Source of the DNA: Burkholderiales bacterium
Lineage (GTDB): Bacteria; Pseudomonadota; Gammaproteobacteria; Burkholderiales; Burkholderiaceae_C
Length of the DNA stretch: 64,000 nucleotides
Assembly: GCA_028868305.1 (NCBI GenBank)
Contig: JAGWUS010000010.1
Span: 1 to 64,000 of the forward strand
Direction: 5' to 3'
The notes under the pieces are model-generated. The model did not search any database and was not told where the DNA came from. It worked only from the letters and a program-made list of their open reading frames with translations. Below, piece by piece: positions 55,548 to 64,000 of this stretch (its first letter is position 1; each line of letters opens with the position of its first letter). The position numbers and the translations under genes are program-made.

Positions 55548-56915
55548 TTAAGACAGCGAACGCACCACATCCATCGCCTGCTCTACCCGCTCAACCGCAT
55601 GGATGGTGAGCCCTTCGATGGACTTCCTGGGTGCATTGGCCTTGGGCACCACCGCCACCGTGAAGCCCAGTTTGGCCGCTTCTTTCAGGCGCTCCTGCCC
55701 GCGCGGTGCAGGACGCACCTCGCCCGCCAGCCCCACTTCACCAAAGGCAATGAATCCTTTGGGTAAGGGCTTGCCGCGCAAACTGGAAGTGATGGACAGC
55801 ATCACCGCCAGATCGGCCGCCGGTTCACTAATGCGAACGCCCCCCACGGCGTTGACAAACACGTCCTGGTCCATGCAAGCGACACCCGCGTGCCGGTGCA
55901 AAACCGCCAGCAGCATGGCCAGTCGATCGCGGTCCAGGCCGACGCTGAGACGCCGAGGAGAAGGCCCCCCGCTGTCCACCAGGGCCTGGATTTCCACCAG
56001 CATGGGTCGCGTACCCTCCAGCGTCACCATCACGCAACTACCCGGCACCGGCTCGGCATGCTGGCTCAGAAAAATGGCGCTGGGGTTGCTCACGCCCTTG
56101 AGGCCTTTTTCGGTCATGGCGAACACACCAATTTCGTTGACTGCACCAAACCGGTTTTTGATGGCGCGCACCAGGCGGAACTGGCTGTGCGTATCACCCT
56201 CGAAGTACAACACCGTGTCCACCATGTGCTCCAGCACGCGCGGCCCGGCCAGCGCACCCTCTTTGGTCACATGCCCCACCAGCACGATGCACACCCCGCT
56301 GGCCTTGGCCGCACGCGTGAGGTGTGCCGCACATTCCCGCACCTGGGCTACCGAGCCCGGTGCACTGGTGAGCTGATCGGAATACACCGTCTGGATGGAG
56401 TCAATCACCGCGACGTCGGGCTGGCTGGCGTCCAGCGTGGCCAGTATTTTTTCAAGCTGAATCTCGGCCAGCACCTTCACCTGCGAGTGGTCCAGCCCCA
56501 GGCGGCGTGAACGCAACGCCACCTGCGCACCGCTTTCTTCGCCCGTCACGTACAAGGTGCTTTTGCCGCTACGCTGCAGCGAATCCAGCGCCTGCAACAG
56601 GAGGGTGGATTTGCCGATCCCGGGATCCCCCCCGATCAGCACCACGCCGCCTTCGACAATGCCGCCACCTAGCACCCGGTCCAACTCTTCATGACCCGTG
56701 GGGGTACGGTCCACGTCAGACGCTTCTATGTCGCTGAGCACCGCTACTTCAGCCGTCGTGGCCAGAGAAGCAAAACGGTTTTTGGTACCGGATTCGGCGT
56801 GTGTCACCGACTCCACCAGCGTATTCCAGGCCTGACAATGGGGGCACTTGCCCAGCCACTTGGGGCTGGTACCGCCACATTCGTTGCAGGTATAGATGGT
56901 TTTTTCTTTGGCCAT
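55548..56915 (-). CDS. radA: DNA repair protein RadA
   Basis: The 455-aa protein has a Cys4 zinc finger (CNECGG and CPHCQAWNT), a RecA-like core (Walker A GDPGIGKST, near residue 96; KNRFGAVNE motif) and a Lon-like C-terminal domain. It is a branch-migration helicase in recombination. The start at 56915 gives the usual MAKEKTIYTC. The Lon-like Ser/Lys pair need not be active. Confidence 0.94.
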   Translation of the reverse strand: MAKEKTIYTCNECGGTSPKWLGKCPHCQAWNTLVESVTHAESGTKNRFASLATTAEVAVLSDIEASDVDRTPTGHEELDRVLGGGIVEGGVVLIGGDPGIGKSTLLLQALDSLQRSGKSTLYVTGEESGAQVALRSRRLGLDHSQVKVLAEIQLEKILATLDASQPDVAVIDSIQTVYSDQLTSAPGSVAQVRECAAHLTRAAKASGVCIVLVGHVTKEGALAGPRVLEHMVDTVLYFEGDTHSQFRLVRAIKNRFGAVNEIGVFAMTEKGLKGVSNPSAIFLSQHAEPVPGSCVMVTLEGTRPMLVEIQALVDSGGPSPRRLSVGLDRDRLAMLLAVLHRHAGVACMDQDVFVNAVGGVRISEPAADLAVMLSITSSLRGKPLPKGFIAFGEVGLAGEVRPAPRGQERLKEAAKLGFTVAVVPKANAPRKSIEGLTIHAVERVEQAMDVVRSLS

Positions 56916-56969
56916 GGATTGATAATACTGTACAAATCCACAGATAGACGATTCACCGACTCTCACATC

Positions 56970-57029
56970 AATAGCTATTTTTTTAGTAGCAAATCGCGCA
57001 GTGTTTACAGGGGTCAGCGCACTATTTTG
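56970..57029 (+). repeat. Dispersed ~58-bp repeat, copy 6 (upstream of radA and the mgtA-like gene)
   Basis: AATAGCTATTTTTTTAGTAG, TCGCGCA, GGGGTCAGCGC and ATTTTGC line up with copy 5. It lies in the divergent region between radA and the first P-type ATPase gene. Confidence 0.7.
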
Positions 57030-57090
57030 CTTTCAATGTATCTGACACACAGCCCTGCTACAGTGCATCGTACACGCTCGCACGAACGCC

Positions 57091-59607
57091 ATGCCACAGC
57101 ATCCACCTCAACCTGACATCGTCCATGGCCTGGACCAGACCGAGGCCGCTGCGCGCCTTGTGCGGTTTGGACCCAACCAGTTGCGGCCCGCGCTGCAACG
57201 GACCGCACTGATTCAGTTCCTGGCTCAATTTCGCAACCCGCTGGTGCTCATCCTGCTGATGGCCAGCGGCGTGTCGGCCTTGACCGGAGATGTGCCCGGG
57301 GCGCTGATCATCGCCGTGATTGTGGTGATGAGTGTGACGCTCGACTTTGTACAGGCCTACCGCGCCGGCCGGGCAGCAGAGCGTCTGGCACAGCAAGTTG
57401 CCGTCACAGCCACCACGTTGCGCGACGGCCACCCGACTGAACTCCCCGTGTCCCAACTGGTGCCTGGCGACCTGGTGTTGCTGTCCGCAGGTGACCTGAT
57501 TGCGGCAGACGCTCAGGTACTGCAGGCCAACGACTTCTTTGTGAACCAGGCACAACTCACTGGCGAGCCCTATCCCGTAGAGAAAAAGGCATATGCGCCA
57601 TCCGCCACAGACGCACCCACAGACCTTCCGGCATCATGGGAACTCGACGCGCCCGACACCGTGTTCATGGGCAGCTCGGTAGTGAGTGGATCCGCCCGCG
57701 TGCTGATTGGTCGCACCGGTAGCACCACGGCTCTGGGCCAGATTGCTGTCAGCCTAGCCGCAAAGGCACCACCCACAGCGTTCGAAATGGGTACTCGGCA
57801 TTTCGGTATTCTGATCATGCGTCTGACCCTGATGCTGGTGCTATTCACCCTGCTTGTGAATGTGGCACTGCACCGGACCCTGCTAGAGTCATTTCTGTTC
57901 GCAGTAGCGCTGGCCGTCGGGCTGACACCCGAGCTGTTGCCGATGGTGGTGTCCGTCACCCTCACCCGCGGCGCCTTGCGTATGGCAGCGCTCAAGGTAA
58001 TCGTTAAGCGCCCTTCCGCCATTCAGGACATGGGGGCCATGGACGTCCTGTGCACCGACAAGACAGGCACCCTGACGGAAGCCCATATCCGGCTTGAACG
58101 CCATGTGGACGCCACAGGCGCCAGCAGCAGCCAAGTGCTAGCGCTTGCCTACCTCAACAGCTATTTCGAGAGCGGCCTTAAAAGCCCGCTGGACGACGCC
58201 ATTCTGGCGCACCAAGGCATCGACGTCTCTGGTTGGAACAAGATCGACGAGGTCCCGTTCGACTTTGAACGCCGCCGTGTCTCCGTGCTGGTCGAACGCG
58301 CTGGCATTCGCCAACTGGTAGTCAAAGGTGCCCCGGAAGATGTTATTCAACTATGCACCCATTACCTGGATAGCACAGGCGCTACTGTGGCGCTGGACGC
58401 GCTGGCACATACCAGCATCACCGAGCTGTTTGACCGCCTGGGGGAGGATGGCTTTAGGGTTCTGGGCATTGCGTGGCGGGATGTGGCGCTGAACCATCCG
58501 CACGCTGTTGTTTCGGACGAAAGCGAACTGGTGTTTGCCGGTTTTGCTGCGTTTTTGGACCCACCCAAGGCCAGCGCAGCCCAAGCATTGCAAGCGATGA
58601 CCGCCAGTGGTGTTGCCGTCAAAATCGTGACCGGTGACAATGAACGCGTGACCCGCCATGTCTGCACCCAGTTAGGCATTCCCATTACTGGCGTACTCAA
58701 CGGCACGGAAATGGCTCTCATGCAGGACGATGCGTTGCGCGCACGGGTGGAAGAGGTCAACCTCTTTTGCCGGGTCAATCCGTCACAGAAAAACCGGATT
58801 ATCCTGGCCCTCAAGGCGCGCGGCCATGTGGTGGGCTATCTAGGCGACGGCATCAACGATGCGCCATCTCTGCACACTGCCGATGTGGGCATTTCGGTGG
58901 ACGGTGCCGTTGATGTCGCCAAGCAGGCCGCCGCCATGATCCTGATGAAAAACGACTTGAACGTACTGCACCATGGCATCCTGGAAGGGAGGCGCACTTT
59001 TGGCAACGTGATGAAGTACATCATGATGGCCACCAGCTCCAACTTTGGCAATATGTTCAGCATGGCAGCAGCCACTTTGCTGTTGCCATTCCTGCCCATG
59101 CTGCCGTTGCAGATTTTGCTCAACAACCTGCTTTACGACGTGTCGGAAATTTCGCTGCCGCTGGACGATGTGGATGCAGAAGACCTGGCTACTCCCAAGC
59201 GCTGGGACATGACCTTCATCCGCAACTTCATGTTGACCATCGGTCCCATAAGTTCGCTGTTTGACTTTCTGACGTTTTATCTGCTGCTGCGTCTGTTTGG
59301 CGAACAGGAGTCACTGTTTCACACCGGATGGTTTGTTGAGTCAATTGCCACACAGGTGCTGGTTATTTTCGTGATCCGTACCAGACGCAACCCTTTGCGC
59401 AGCTACCCTAACCGATGGCTGGTACTCACTTCACTGTCGGTCGTTCTGGCCGCCATGCTGCTGCCATTTACTGCGCTGGCGCCCTACCTGGGATTCAGCC
59501 CGCTACCGCCGATTTATTTCGGAATGCTCGTGGCATTGCTGGCAGCCTACCTGATCATTGTTGAAGGGGTGAAACAGTGGTTTTACCGCCGGTTGACACA
59601 CCGTTGA
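57091..59607 (+). CDS. mgtA: P-type ATPase, Mg2+ type (MgtA-like, P3B)
   Basis: The 838-aa pump has LTGEPYPV (actuator), CTDKTGTLTEA (phosphorylation), KGAPEDVI (nucleotide site) and the GDGINDAPSLH hinge. Helix 4 reads ALAVGLTPELLPMVV as in Mg2+ pumps, and about ten helices are predicted. It imports Mg2+ by family, though Mn or other ions are possible. The gene is followed, with a 31-base overlap, by a second pump gene. Confidence 0.85.
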   Translation: MPQHPPQPDIVHGLDQTEAAARLVRFGPNQLRPALQRTALIQFLAQFRNPLVLILLMASGVSALTGDVPGALIIAVIVVMSVTLDFVQAYRAGRAAERLAQQVAVTATTLRDGHPTELPVSQLVPGDLVLLSAGDLIAADAQVLQANDFFVNQAQLTGEPYPVEKKAYAPSATDAPTDLPASWELDAPDTVFMGSSVVSGSARVLIGRTGSTTALGQIAVSLAAKAPPTAFEMGTRHFGILIMRLTLMLVLFTLLVNVALHRTLLESFLFAVALAVGLTPELLPMVVSVTLTRGALRMAALKVIVKRPSAIQDMGAMDVLCTDKTGTLTEAHIRLERHVDATGASSSQVLALAYLNSYFESGLKSPLDDAILAHQGIDVSGWNKIDEVPFDFERRRVSVLVERAGIRQLVVKGAPEDVIQLCTHYLDSTGATVALDALAHTSITELFDRLGEDGFRVLGIAWRDVALNHPHAVVSDESELVFAGFAAFLDPPKASAAQALQAMTASGVAVKIVTGDNERVTRHVCTQLGIPITGVLNGTEMALMQDDALRARVEEVNLFCRVNPSQKNRIILALKARGHVVGYLGDGINDAPSLHTADVGISVDGAVDVAKQAAAMILMKNDLNVLHHGILEGRRTFGNVMKYIMMATSSNFGNMFSMAAATLLLPFLPMLPLQILLNNLLYDVSEISLPLDDVDAEDLATPKRWDMTFIRNFMLTIGPISSLFDFLTFYLLLRLFGEQESLFHTGWFVESIATQVLVIFVIRTRRNPLRSYPNRWLVLTSLSVVLAAMLLPFTALAPYLGFSPLPPIYFGMLVALLAAYLIIVEGVKQWFYRRLTHR

Positions 59608-62153
59608 TTACGCAGGAAGGGCTGGGCACGGCGCAGGCCACTCAGCGCCTTCAGGAGGAGGGCCCCAATACGCTGCCTGGTGGACAGCAGCGCACCTGGA
59701 TTGGTCTGATCCGGGAAACCGCGCTTGAACCCATGTTCCTGTTATTGCTGGCCGCAGCGTCACTGTATCTTGTATTTGGTGAACTGCAGGAAGGGCTCAT
59801 CCTGTTTGGTTTTGTACTGGCCATGATGGGTCTGACGCTGTACCAGGAGGGCAAGACCGCGCACGCACTCGAAGCGCTACGCGACCTGACCAGTCCACGC
59901 GCCCTGGTCGTACGGGATGGACAGCGCCAGCGTATTGCCGGGAGCAATGTCGTGCGCGGCGATCTGCTGGTACTTGCAGAGGGCGACCGCATTCCTGCAG
60001 ACGGCGTCCTGGTCTCCGCCAGCGAGTTGCAGGTCGACGAATCGCTACTGACAGGCGAAGCGGTTCCCGTACGCAAAGTCATGTCACCGGCACCCGTCTA
60101 CGGGGCACATCCCGGTGGTGATGACCTGCCATATGTGTATTCCGGAACCCTGGTAGTGCGGGGGCATGGCCTGGCGCAGGTGACCGCTACTGGGCCACGC
60201 AGTGAAATTGGCCGCATTGGCGTAGCGCTGGAAACGGTGGGTGAAGAACGCTCCCCGCTGCAAAAGCAGACTGCTCAACTGGTGCGCACCCTGGCTTTGA
60301 TTGCTTTTGGCATGAGTTTGCTGCTGGTACTCATCTATGGCTTGTTGCGTGGGGACTGGCTCGCAGCACTTCTGGCCGGCATTGCGCTGGCAATGGCCAT
60401 GCTGCCAGAGGAGTATCCGGTGGTGCTCACCGTTTTCCCGGCCATGGGCGCCTGGCGCCTGTCAAAAGCCAATGTACTGACCCGCCGCGTCGCTGCGATC
60501 GAGACGCTGGGAGCGACATCGGTGCTCTGTGTGGACAAAACCGGTACCCTGACTGAAAACCGCATGACTGTTGTGGAGTTACATGCGCATGTGCCCGGTA
60601 GCCCGGGCGTCGACATGGAGGTGAACTACCTCACCCAAACCCAGTTGCCCGAAGAATTCCACACGCTGGTGGAGTATTCGATACTCGCCAGCATGGCCGA
60701 TCCCTTTGATCCTATGGAGCGCGCTTTTCACCGGCTGGGCCAACACTTTCTGAAGGACACCGAACACCTGCACAGGGACTGGACGCTGATGCGCGAATAT
60801 GCGCTAACTCCCGAATTGCGTGCCATGTCCCACGTCTGGAGGGCGGTGGTGGGAGAAGACCATCTGGTAGCAGCGAAAGGCTCCCCCGAAGCCATTGTAG
60901 ATTTATGCCATCTCGACGCAGAAATACAGAGCCGCATTGCTGCCGCCGTGGACGCCATGGCCCTGCGGGGCTTGCGCGTTTTAGGTGTTGCACAGGCACG
61001 CCATGCGGGAGAAGACTGGCCGGCCATCGAACATGATTTCGAGTTCGAGTTCCTGGGGCTGCTGGGACTGGCCGACCCGCTTCGTGCAGAGATTGTGGAA
61101 GCAGCAGCCCAATGCCGCACGGCCGGCATCCGTATCGTCATGATCACCGGCGACTACCCGGTCACAGCGCGCACCATCGCTGCCCAGGCAGGACTGAATG
61201 CCTCGAACGTGCTGTCGGGGGATGCCATGCGCCGCCTCGATGATGTGCAATTGCAAGAGCGCATGAAAACGGCAACCATCTGCGCCCGCATTGCACCGGA
61301 TCAAAAGCTGCGCATCGTGCAAGCTCTCAAGGCCAATGGTGAGATCGTGGCCATGACCGGCGATGGCGTCAATGACGCTCCCGCCCTCAAGGCCGCGCAT
61401 GTCGGCATCGCCATGGGCGGGCGGGGCACCGATGTGGCCCGAGAAGCCGCTGCACTGGTGCTGCTGGACGACAACTTTGCGTCCATCGTGCGGGCTGTAC
61501 AACTGGGGCGGCGCATTTTTGACAACCTGCGCAAATCCATGTCCTACATCCTGGCAGTGCACGTTCCCATCGCAGGAATGGCGCTGCTACCGGTGCTTCT
61601 GGGCTGGCCAGTGATGCTGTTTCCCCTGCATATTGCCTTTCTTGAACTGGTCATTGACCCGGCCTGCTCCATGGTGTTCGAAAACGAACCGCTGGAGCCA
61701 GGTGCCATGCGACGTCCGCCACGCGATCCCCATGCACTTCTATTTGGTGGCATGACGCTGGCGCTGGCATTCTTGCAAGGCGCAGGCGTGCTGCTGGTCG
61801 CGTGTGGTGCCTACCTCTGGAGCAGCAACTGGCTGGGCGAAGGCGGCGTGCGCGCATTTGTGTTTGTAACTCTGGTGGTGGGCAATCTGGCCCTGATCTT
61901 TTCAAACCGGTCTCGCAACGGTTCTTTCCTGAGCGCCCTCACCCAGCCCAATCGCGTGCTCTGGGTTGTCACGGGAACTGCCTTGACGCTACTGTTGCTG
62001 ACGGTCTACGTGCCCTGGCTGGCGCACCTTTTCCTGTTCGACGCGCTACCCGCAACGGAGTTTCTGCTGGCAGCAGCCCTGGGCGGGCTTAGCGTGCTGT
62101 GGTTCGAGGTGGTCAAATTCAGTCGCCGCTGGACCGCTGCACAAGGGCACTGA
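59577..62153 (+). CDS. P-type ATPase, type II of unknown ion
   Basis: The 858-aa pump has DESLLTGEAVPV, CVDKTGTLTENRM, KGSPEAIVDL and TGDGVNDAPALK. Helix 4 is AMAMLPEEYPVVLTVF; the PEEYP signature differs from Ca2+ (PEGLP) and Mg2+ (PELLP) pumps, so the ion is unclear. The start is GTG at 59577, with AAGGGG just before it, inside the mgtA-like gene. The two pumps are translationally coupled. Confidence 0.88.
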   Translation: MVLPPVDTPLITQEGLGTAQATQRLQEEGPNTLPGGQQRTWIGLIRETALEPMFLLLLAAASLYLVFGELQEGLILFGFVLAMMGLTLYQEGKTAHALEALRDLTSPRALVVRDGQRQRIAGSNVVRGDLLVLAEGDRIPADGVLVSASELQVDESLLTGEAVPVRKVMSPAPVYGAHPGGDDLPYVYSGTLVVRGHGLAQVTATGPRSEIGRIGVALETVGEERSPLQKQTAQLVRTLALIAFGMSLLLVLIYGLLRGDWLAALLAGIALAMAMLPEEYPVVLTVFPAMGAWRLSKANVLTRRVAAIETLGATSVLCVDKTGTLTENRMTVVELHAHVPGSPGVDMEVNYLTQTQLPEEFHTLVEYSILASMADPFDPMERAFHRLGQHFLKDTEHLHRDWTLMREYALTPELRAMSHVWRAVVGEDHLVAAKGSPEAIVDLCHLDAEIQSRIAAAVDAMALRGLRVLGVAQARHAGEDWPAIEHDFEFEFLGLLGLADPLRAEIVEAAAQCRTAGIRIVMITGDYPVTARTIAAQAGLNASNVLSGDAMRRLDDVQLQERMKTATICARIAPDQKLRIVQALKANGEIVAMTGDGVNDAPALKAAHVGIAMGGRGTDVAREAAALVLLDDNFASIVRAVQLGRRIFDNLRKSMSYILAVHVPIAGMALLPVLLGWPVMLFPLHIAFLELVIDPACSMVFENEPLEPGAMRRPPRDPHALLFGGMTLALAFLQGAGVLLVACGAYLWSSNWLGEGGVRAFVFVTLVVGNLALIFSNRSRNGSFLSALTQPNRVLWVVTGTALTLLLLTVYVPWLAHLFLFDALPATEFLLAAALGGLSVLWFEVVKFSRRWTAAQGH

Positions 62154-62157
62154 GCTT

Positions 62158-63366
62158 TCAGCCCGGGATGCGCTCGCGGGCGCGGCGCACCCGCTCAAGG
62201 TTAACCACCACCTTGATCTTCTCGAAGTTGACAGGTGCAGCAATGGCCAGCGACGGGTCCGAGGTGTCCTTGGGCTGGTACTTGATGGTGGGTATTCCGT
62301 CTTTGTCCACAATGCTGATGACCCAGGGCATGTTGGCCCGCGCGCCGCGCTTCACCGAAACCGCCACCTCACCATTGACCAGCTGCACATAGCTGCCAGG
62401 TGGATAAAACCCGACCGTCTGCGCCATGGCCGAGCCCACGCCCAGTGCGTCACCCTGTGCATTGAGCACCATGGTCTTAACGGCTTTCACCGCCGACTGG
62501 GAGGCACGTGTCTTGCGCGCCGCCGTACGGGCCACAAAGCTGTCCGCCATTGCCAGCAAGCGCCTGGCTACCAGGTTGCGGGCATCCGCCTGGGCATCGT
62601 CTGGTGCATGGTGCCAGCGCACGATGGCAAGCTGATCCGCATCATCGACCCCCAAACCCGCCAGCATTTCCGCACCCCGAGCCGAATGATCTGCGATGAG
62701 CTTGCGCTGCCACTCCGTGATGGCAGAACCCTGCCGCACCATGCTGTCCTGCTCGCGCGCCATGCCGATGTTCATGGTCAGGGCTGCCGCCACCAGGGAG
62801 TGCCGTTGCACCGCATCCACGCCCAATTTGGCCGCGGTCAGTTCACACATCACTGCGCACAGCAGCGCATGCGTGGCACAGTAGCCCAGCGATTCGTCCG
62901 CCAGGGCCTGAAAAAGACAGAACAGGCTGTCATCCGCATCCGCATGCGCCAGCGACATGGCCTTTTTCTGGATGTCGGCCAGACGCTGCATCGGGTTGAT
63001 GGCGAGACCTCCCTGGTAGAGGATGCCACGCAGAACCTCCTGCAAATCCAGCCAGCCACCGTTGAACTGACGTCCCACCACATAGTCCGTCTCGCGAATC
63101 TCGGAGGGCATGGGTGCGCGTGCGATGTCCTGAACGTCCATGCCACTGCGAAGCAGCTCGTGAACCATGCGTTCATACGCACGTTGCCACGCTTGGGCGT
63201 CGCTGGCTGTTGTGGACGCATTGAAAGCATGCAGCTTCTCGCGGTGCTGCTCCGAAACGATAGGCTGGCCCTTGCGTAACAGCAGCTGTCCGGTGGCACT
63301 AACCACATCGACCGGAAGCGGCTTACCAACCTCCAGAAGGGCAACAGGGATGGGAACGTACTTCAC
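62158..63366 (-). CDS. Degenerate HD-GYP-like protein
   Basis: The 402-aa protein has an N-terminal domain seen in DUF3391-like HD-GYP proteins ([18 protein letters not shown]) and a helical HD-GYP-like region (about 110-300). The catalytic HD pair is replaced by MN ([10 protein letters not shown]), and the GYP motif is missing; HSARG and HH (VRWHHAPDD) remain. It is unlikely to hydrolyse c-di-GMP but may bind a nucleotide. The start GTG overlaps the alr stop (GTGA). The C-terminal [15 protein letters not shown] follows the HD-GYP C-terminal pattern. Confidence 0.75.
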   Translation of the reverse strand: MKYVPIPVALLEVGKPLPVDVVSATGQLLLRKGQPIVSEQHREKLHAFNASTTASDAQAWQRAYERMVHELLRSGMDVQDIARAPMPSEIRETDYVVGRQFNGGWLDLQEVLRGILYQGGLAINPMQRLADIQKKAMSLAHADADDSLFCLFQALADESLGYCATHALLCAVMCELTAAKLGVDAVQRHSLVAAALTMNIGMAREQDSMVRQGSAITEWQRKLIADHSARGAEMLAGLGVDDADQLAIVRWHHAPDDAQADARNLVARRLLAMADSFVARTAARKTRASQSAVKAVKTMVLNAQGDALGVGSAMAQTVGFYPPGSYVQLVNGEVAVSVKRGARANMPWVISIVDKDGIPTIKYQPKDTSDPSLAIAAPVNFEKIKVVVNLERVRRARERIPG

Positions 63367-64000
63367 TCTGACACCACCACGGGCACACGTCCGGCCAGCG
63401 CGCACATCAGCTCGTAACCCACCGTACTGGCCTGCACAGCCACTTCGTCGATAGACAGCACGACGCCATTGGCGGCGCGCCCCCACAGCGTCACTTCACT
63501 GCCATAACCGGATTGCGGCACAGGGGTGAGGTCCACCGCCAGCATGTCCATGCTGACCCGCCCAAGGGTGCGGGAGCGCACACCGTCCACCAGCACCGGC
63601 GTACCCGTAGGGCAAATGCGCGGATAACCATCGGCATATCCGCAAGCCACCACGCCGATGCGCATGTCGTGCACAGCTACAAAACTTGAGCCATATCCGA
63701 CGCCAGCCCGCGCCGGTATTGATTGAACAGCTATGATTTTTGCAGCAAGTGTCATGGCCGGCTGCAAGCTCCACTGCGCTGCCGTGTGCTCAGGGTAGTC
63801 GGGTGCGCTGCCGTAAATCGCAATACCTGGACGCACCCAATCGGAAACCAACACGGCTTGGGGGTGACGCAGGGTGGCCGCGCTGTTGCTCAGGGTGCGC
63901 TCACCGGGCAGGTCACTGGTGACTGCCGCAAAAATTGCCATGGCATCCGCCACGCCCTTGGGACCATCCGCGTTGGCAAAGTGGGTCATGAGAGAAATCT
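63363..64000 (-). CDS. alr: Alanine racemase, C-terminal part (cut by window edge)
   Basis: The visible 212 residues hold the C-terminal half of Alr: RPGIAIYG, the catalytic Tyr in [27 protein letters not shown] and the final VGYELMCAL. It interconverts L- and D-alanine for the cell wall. The stretch [10 protein letters not shown] (63718-63745) partly resembles the dispersed repeat (GCTATGATTTTTGCAGC on the plus strand), perhaps by chance. The N-terminal PLP-Lys part lies outside. Confidence 0.93.
   Translation of the reverse strand, partial: ISLMTHFANADGPKGVADAMAIFAAVTSDLPGERTLSNSAATLRHPQAVLVSDWVRPGIAIYGSAPDYPEHTAAQWSLQPAMTLAAKIIAVQSIPARAGVGYGSSFVAVHDMRIGVVACGYADGYPRICPTGTPVLVDGVRSRTLGRVSMDMLAVDLTPVPQSGYGSEVTLWGRAANGVVLSIDEVAVQASTVGYELMCALAGRVPVVVSE

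Noticed and set aside
63726-63770. A seventh copy of the dispersed repeat within alr
   Set aside because: Only the first half (GCTATGATTTTTGCAGC) resembles the family and it encodes a region of normal Alr length, so chance similarity cannot be excluded.

Overview
The window is high-GC (roughly 60-65 %) DNA that looks like the chromosome of a betaproteobacterium of the order Burkholderiales, most likely family Comamonadaceae (Rhodoferax-like). The clues are the str operon, the mre/mrd cluster, a Bug-type solute receptor, Mg-type HemB, a SHP/DHC cytochrome cluster, and short intergenic repeats of a kind I associate with that family. The genus is inferred from style and recall, not from a search. 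I see no tRNA, rRNA, CRISPR array, prophage or IS element. The one clear mobile element is a group II intron.

Layout. 1-3538 (minus): end of the str operon, rpsL-rpsG-fusA-tuf (tuf cut by the window). 3652-7380 (minus): a D,D-carboxypeptidase, an alpha/beta hydrolase, a 2Fe-2S protein, a VanZ-like protein and HemJ. 7413-7548: a probable unannotated ~98-nt small RNA with its own promoter and terminator. 7640-11484: hemB, apparently split directly after its original start codon by a 2.8-kb group II intron with a 585-aa reverse transcriptase/maturase/HNH protein. 11552-16761: CorA, dienelactone hydrolase, a Bug receptor, MgtC-like, SDR and MarC proteins. 16768-20358 (minus): a four-gene Mce/Mla-type lipid transporter. 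20433-25782 (plus): enoyl-CoA hydratase, GMC oxidoreductase, a phospholipase D-like lipoprotein and a TauE-type exporter. 25792-30348 (minus): mreB-mreC-mreD-mrdA. 30551-33933 (plus): gatCAB. 33930-40702: DUF4124 protein, pyrE, exodeoxyribonuclease III, DUF465 protein, M48 protease, AmpG-like permease and a two-component pair, followed by a MipA/OmpV porin-like protein. 41781-48066: a sugar ABC transporter operon with a FucU/RbsD-family protein and a ROK regulator, divergent from two kinases. 48063-56915 (minus): PotF-like receptor, WaaF, zinc-ribbon protein, IlvE, a small membrane protein, a QseBC-like two-component system, a cytochrome b/DHC/SHP respiratory module and RadA. 57091-62153 (plus): two P-type ATPases in tandem. 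62158-64000 (minus): alr (cut by the window) overlapping a degenerate HD-GYP-like gene.

How the genes work together. Cell-wall synthesis and shape are well represented (PBP2/MreBCD, carboxypeptidase, AmpG-like importer, alanine racemase). Haem biosynthesis genes hemJ and hemB are divergent, with the sRNA and the intron between them. The sugar cluster looks self-contained: uptake, a possible mutarotase, phosphorylation and a repressor, with a candidate operator in the divergent promoter. The SHP-DHC-cytochrome b genes run directly into a response regulator and sensor kinase.

Three genome-style features stand out. Many first genes of transcription units carry a -10 hexamer (TANNNT) six bases before ATG and no Shine-Dalgarno, which is the signature of leaderless mRNAs. 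A ~58-bp repeat occurs at least six times at gene borders and sometimes supplies codons to neighbouring genes. The intron places its own ATG and a -10-like hexamer in domain VI at the new start of hemB.
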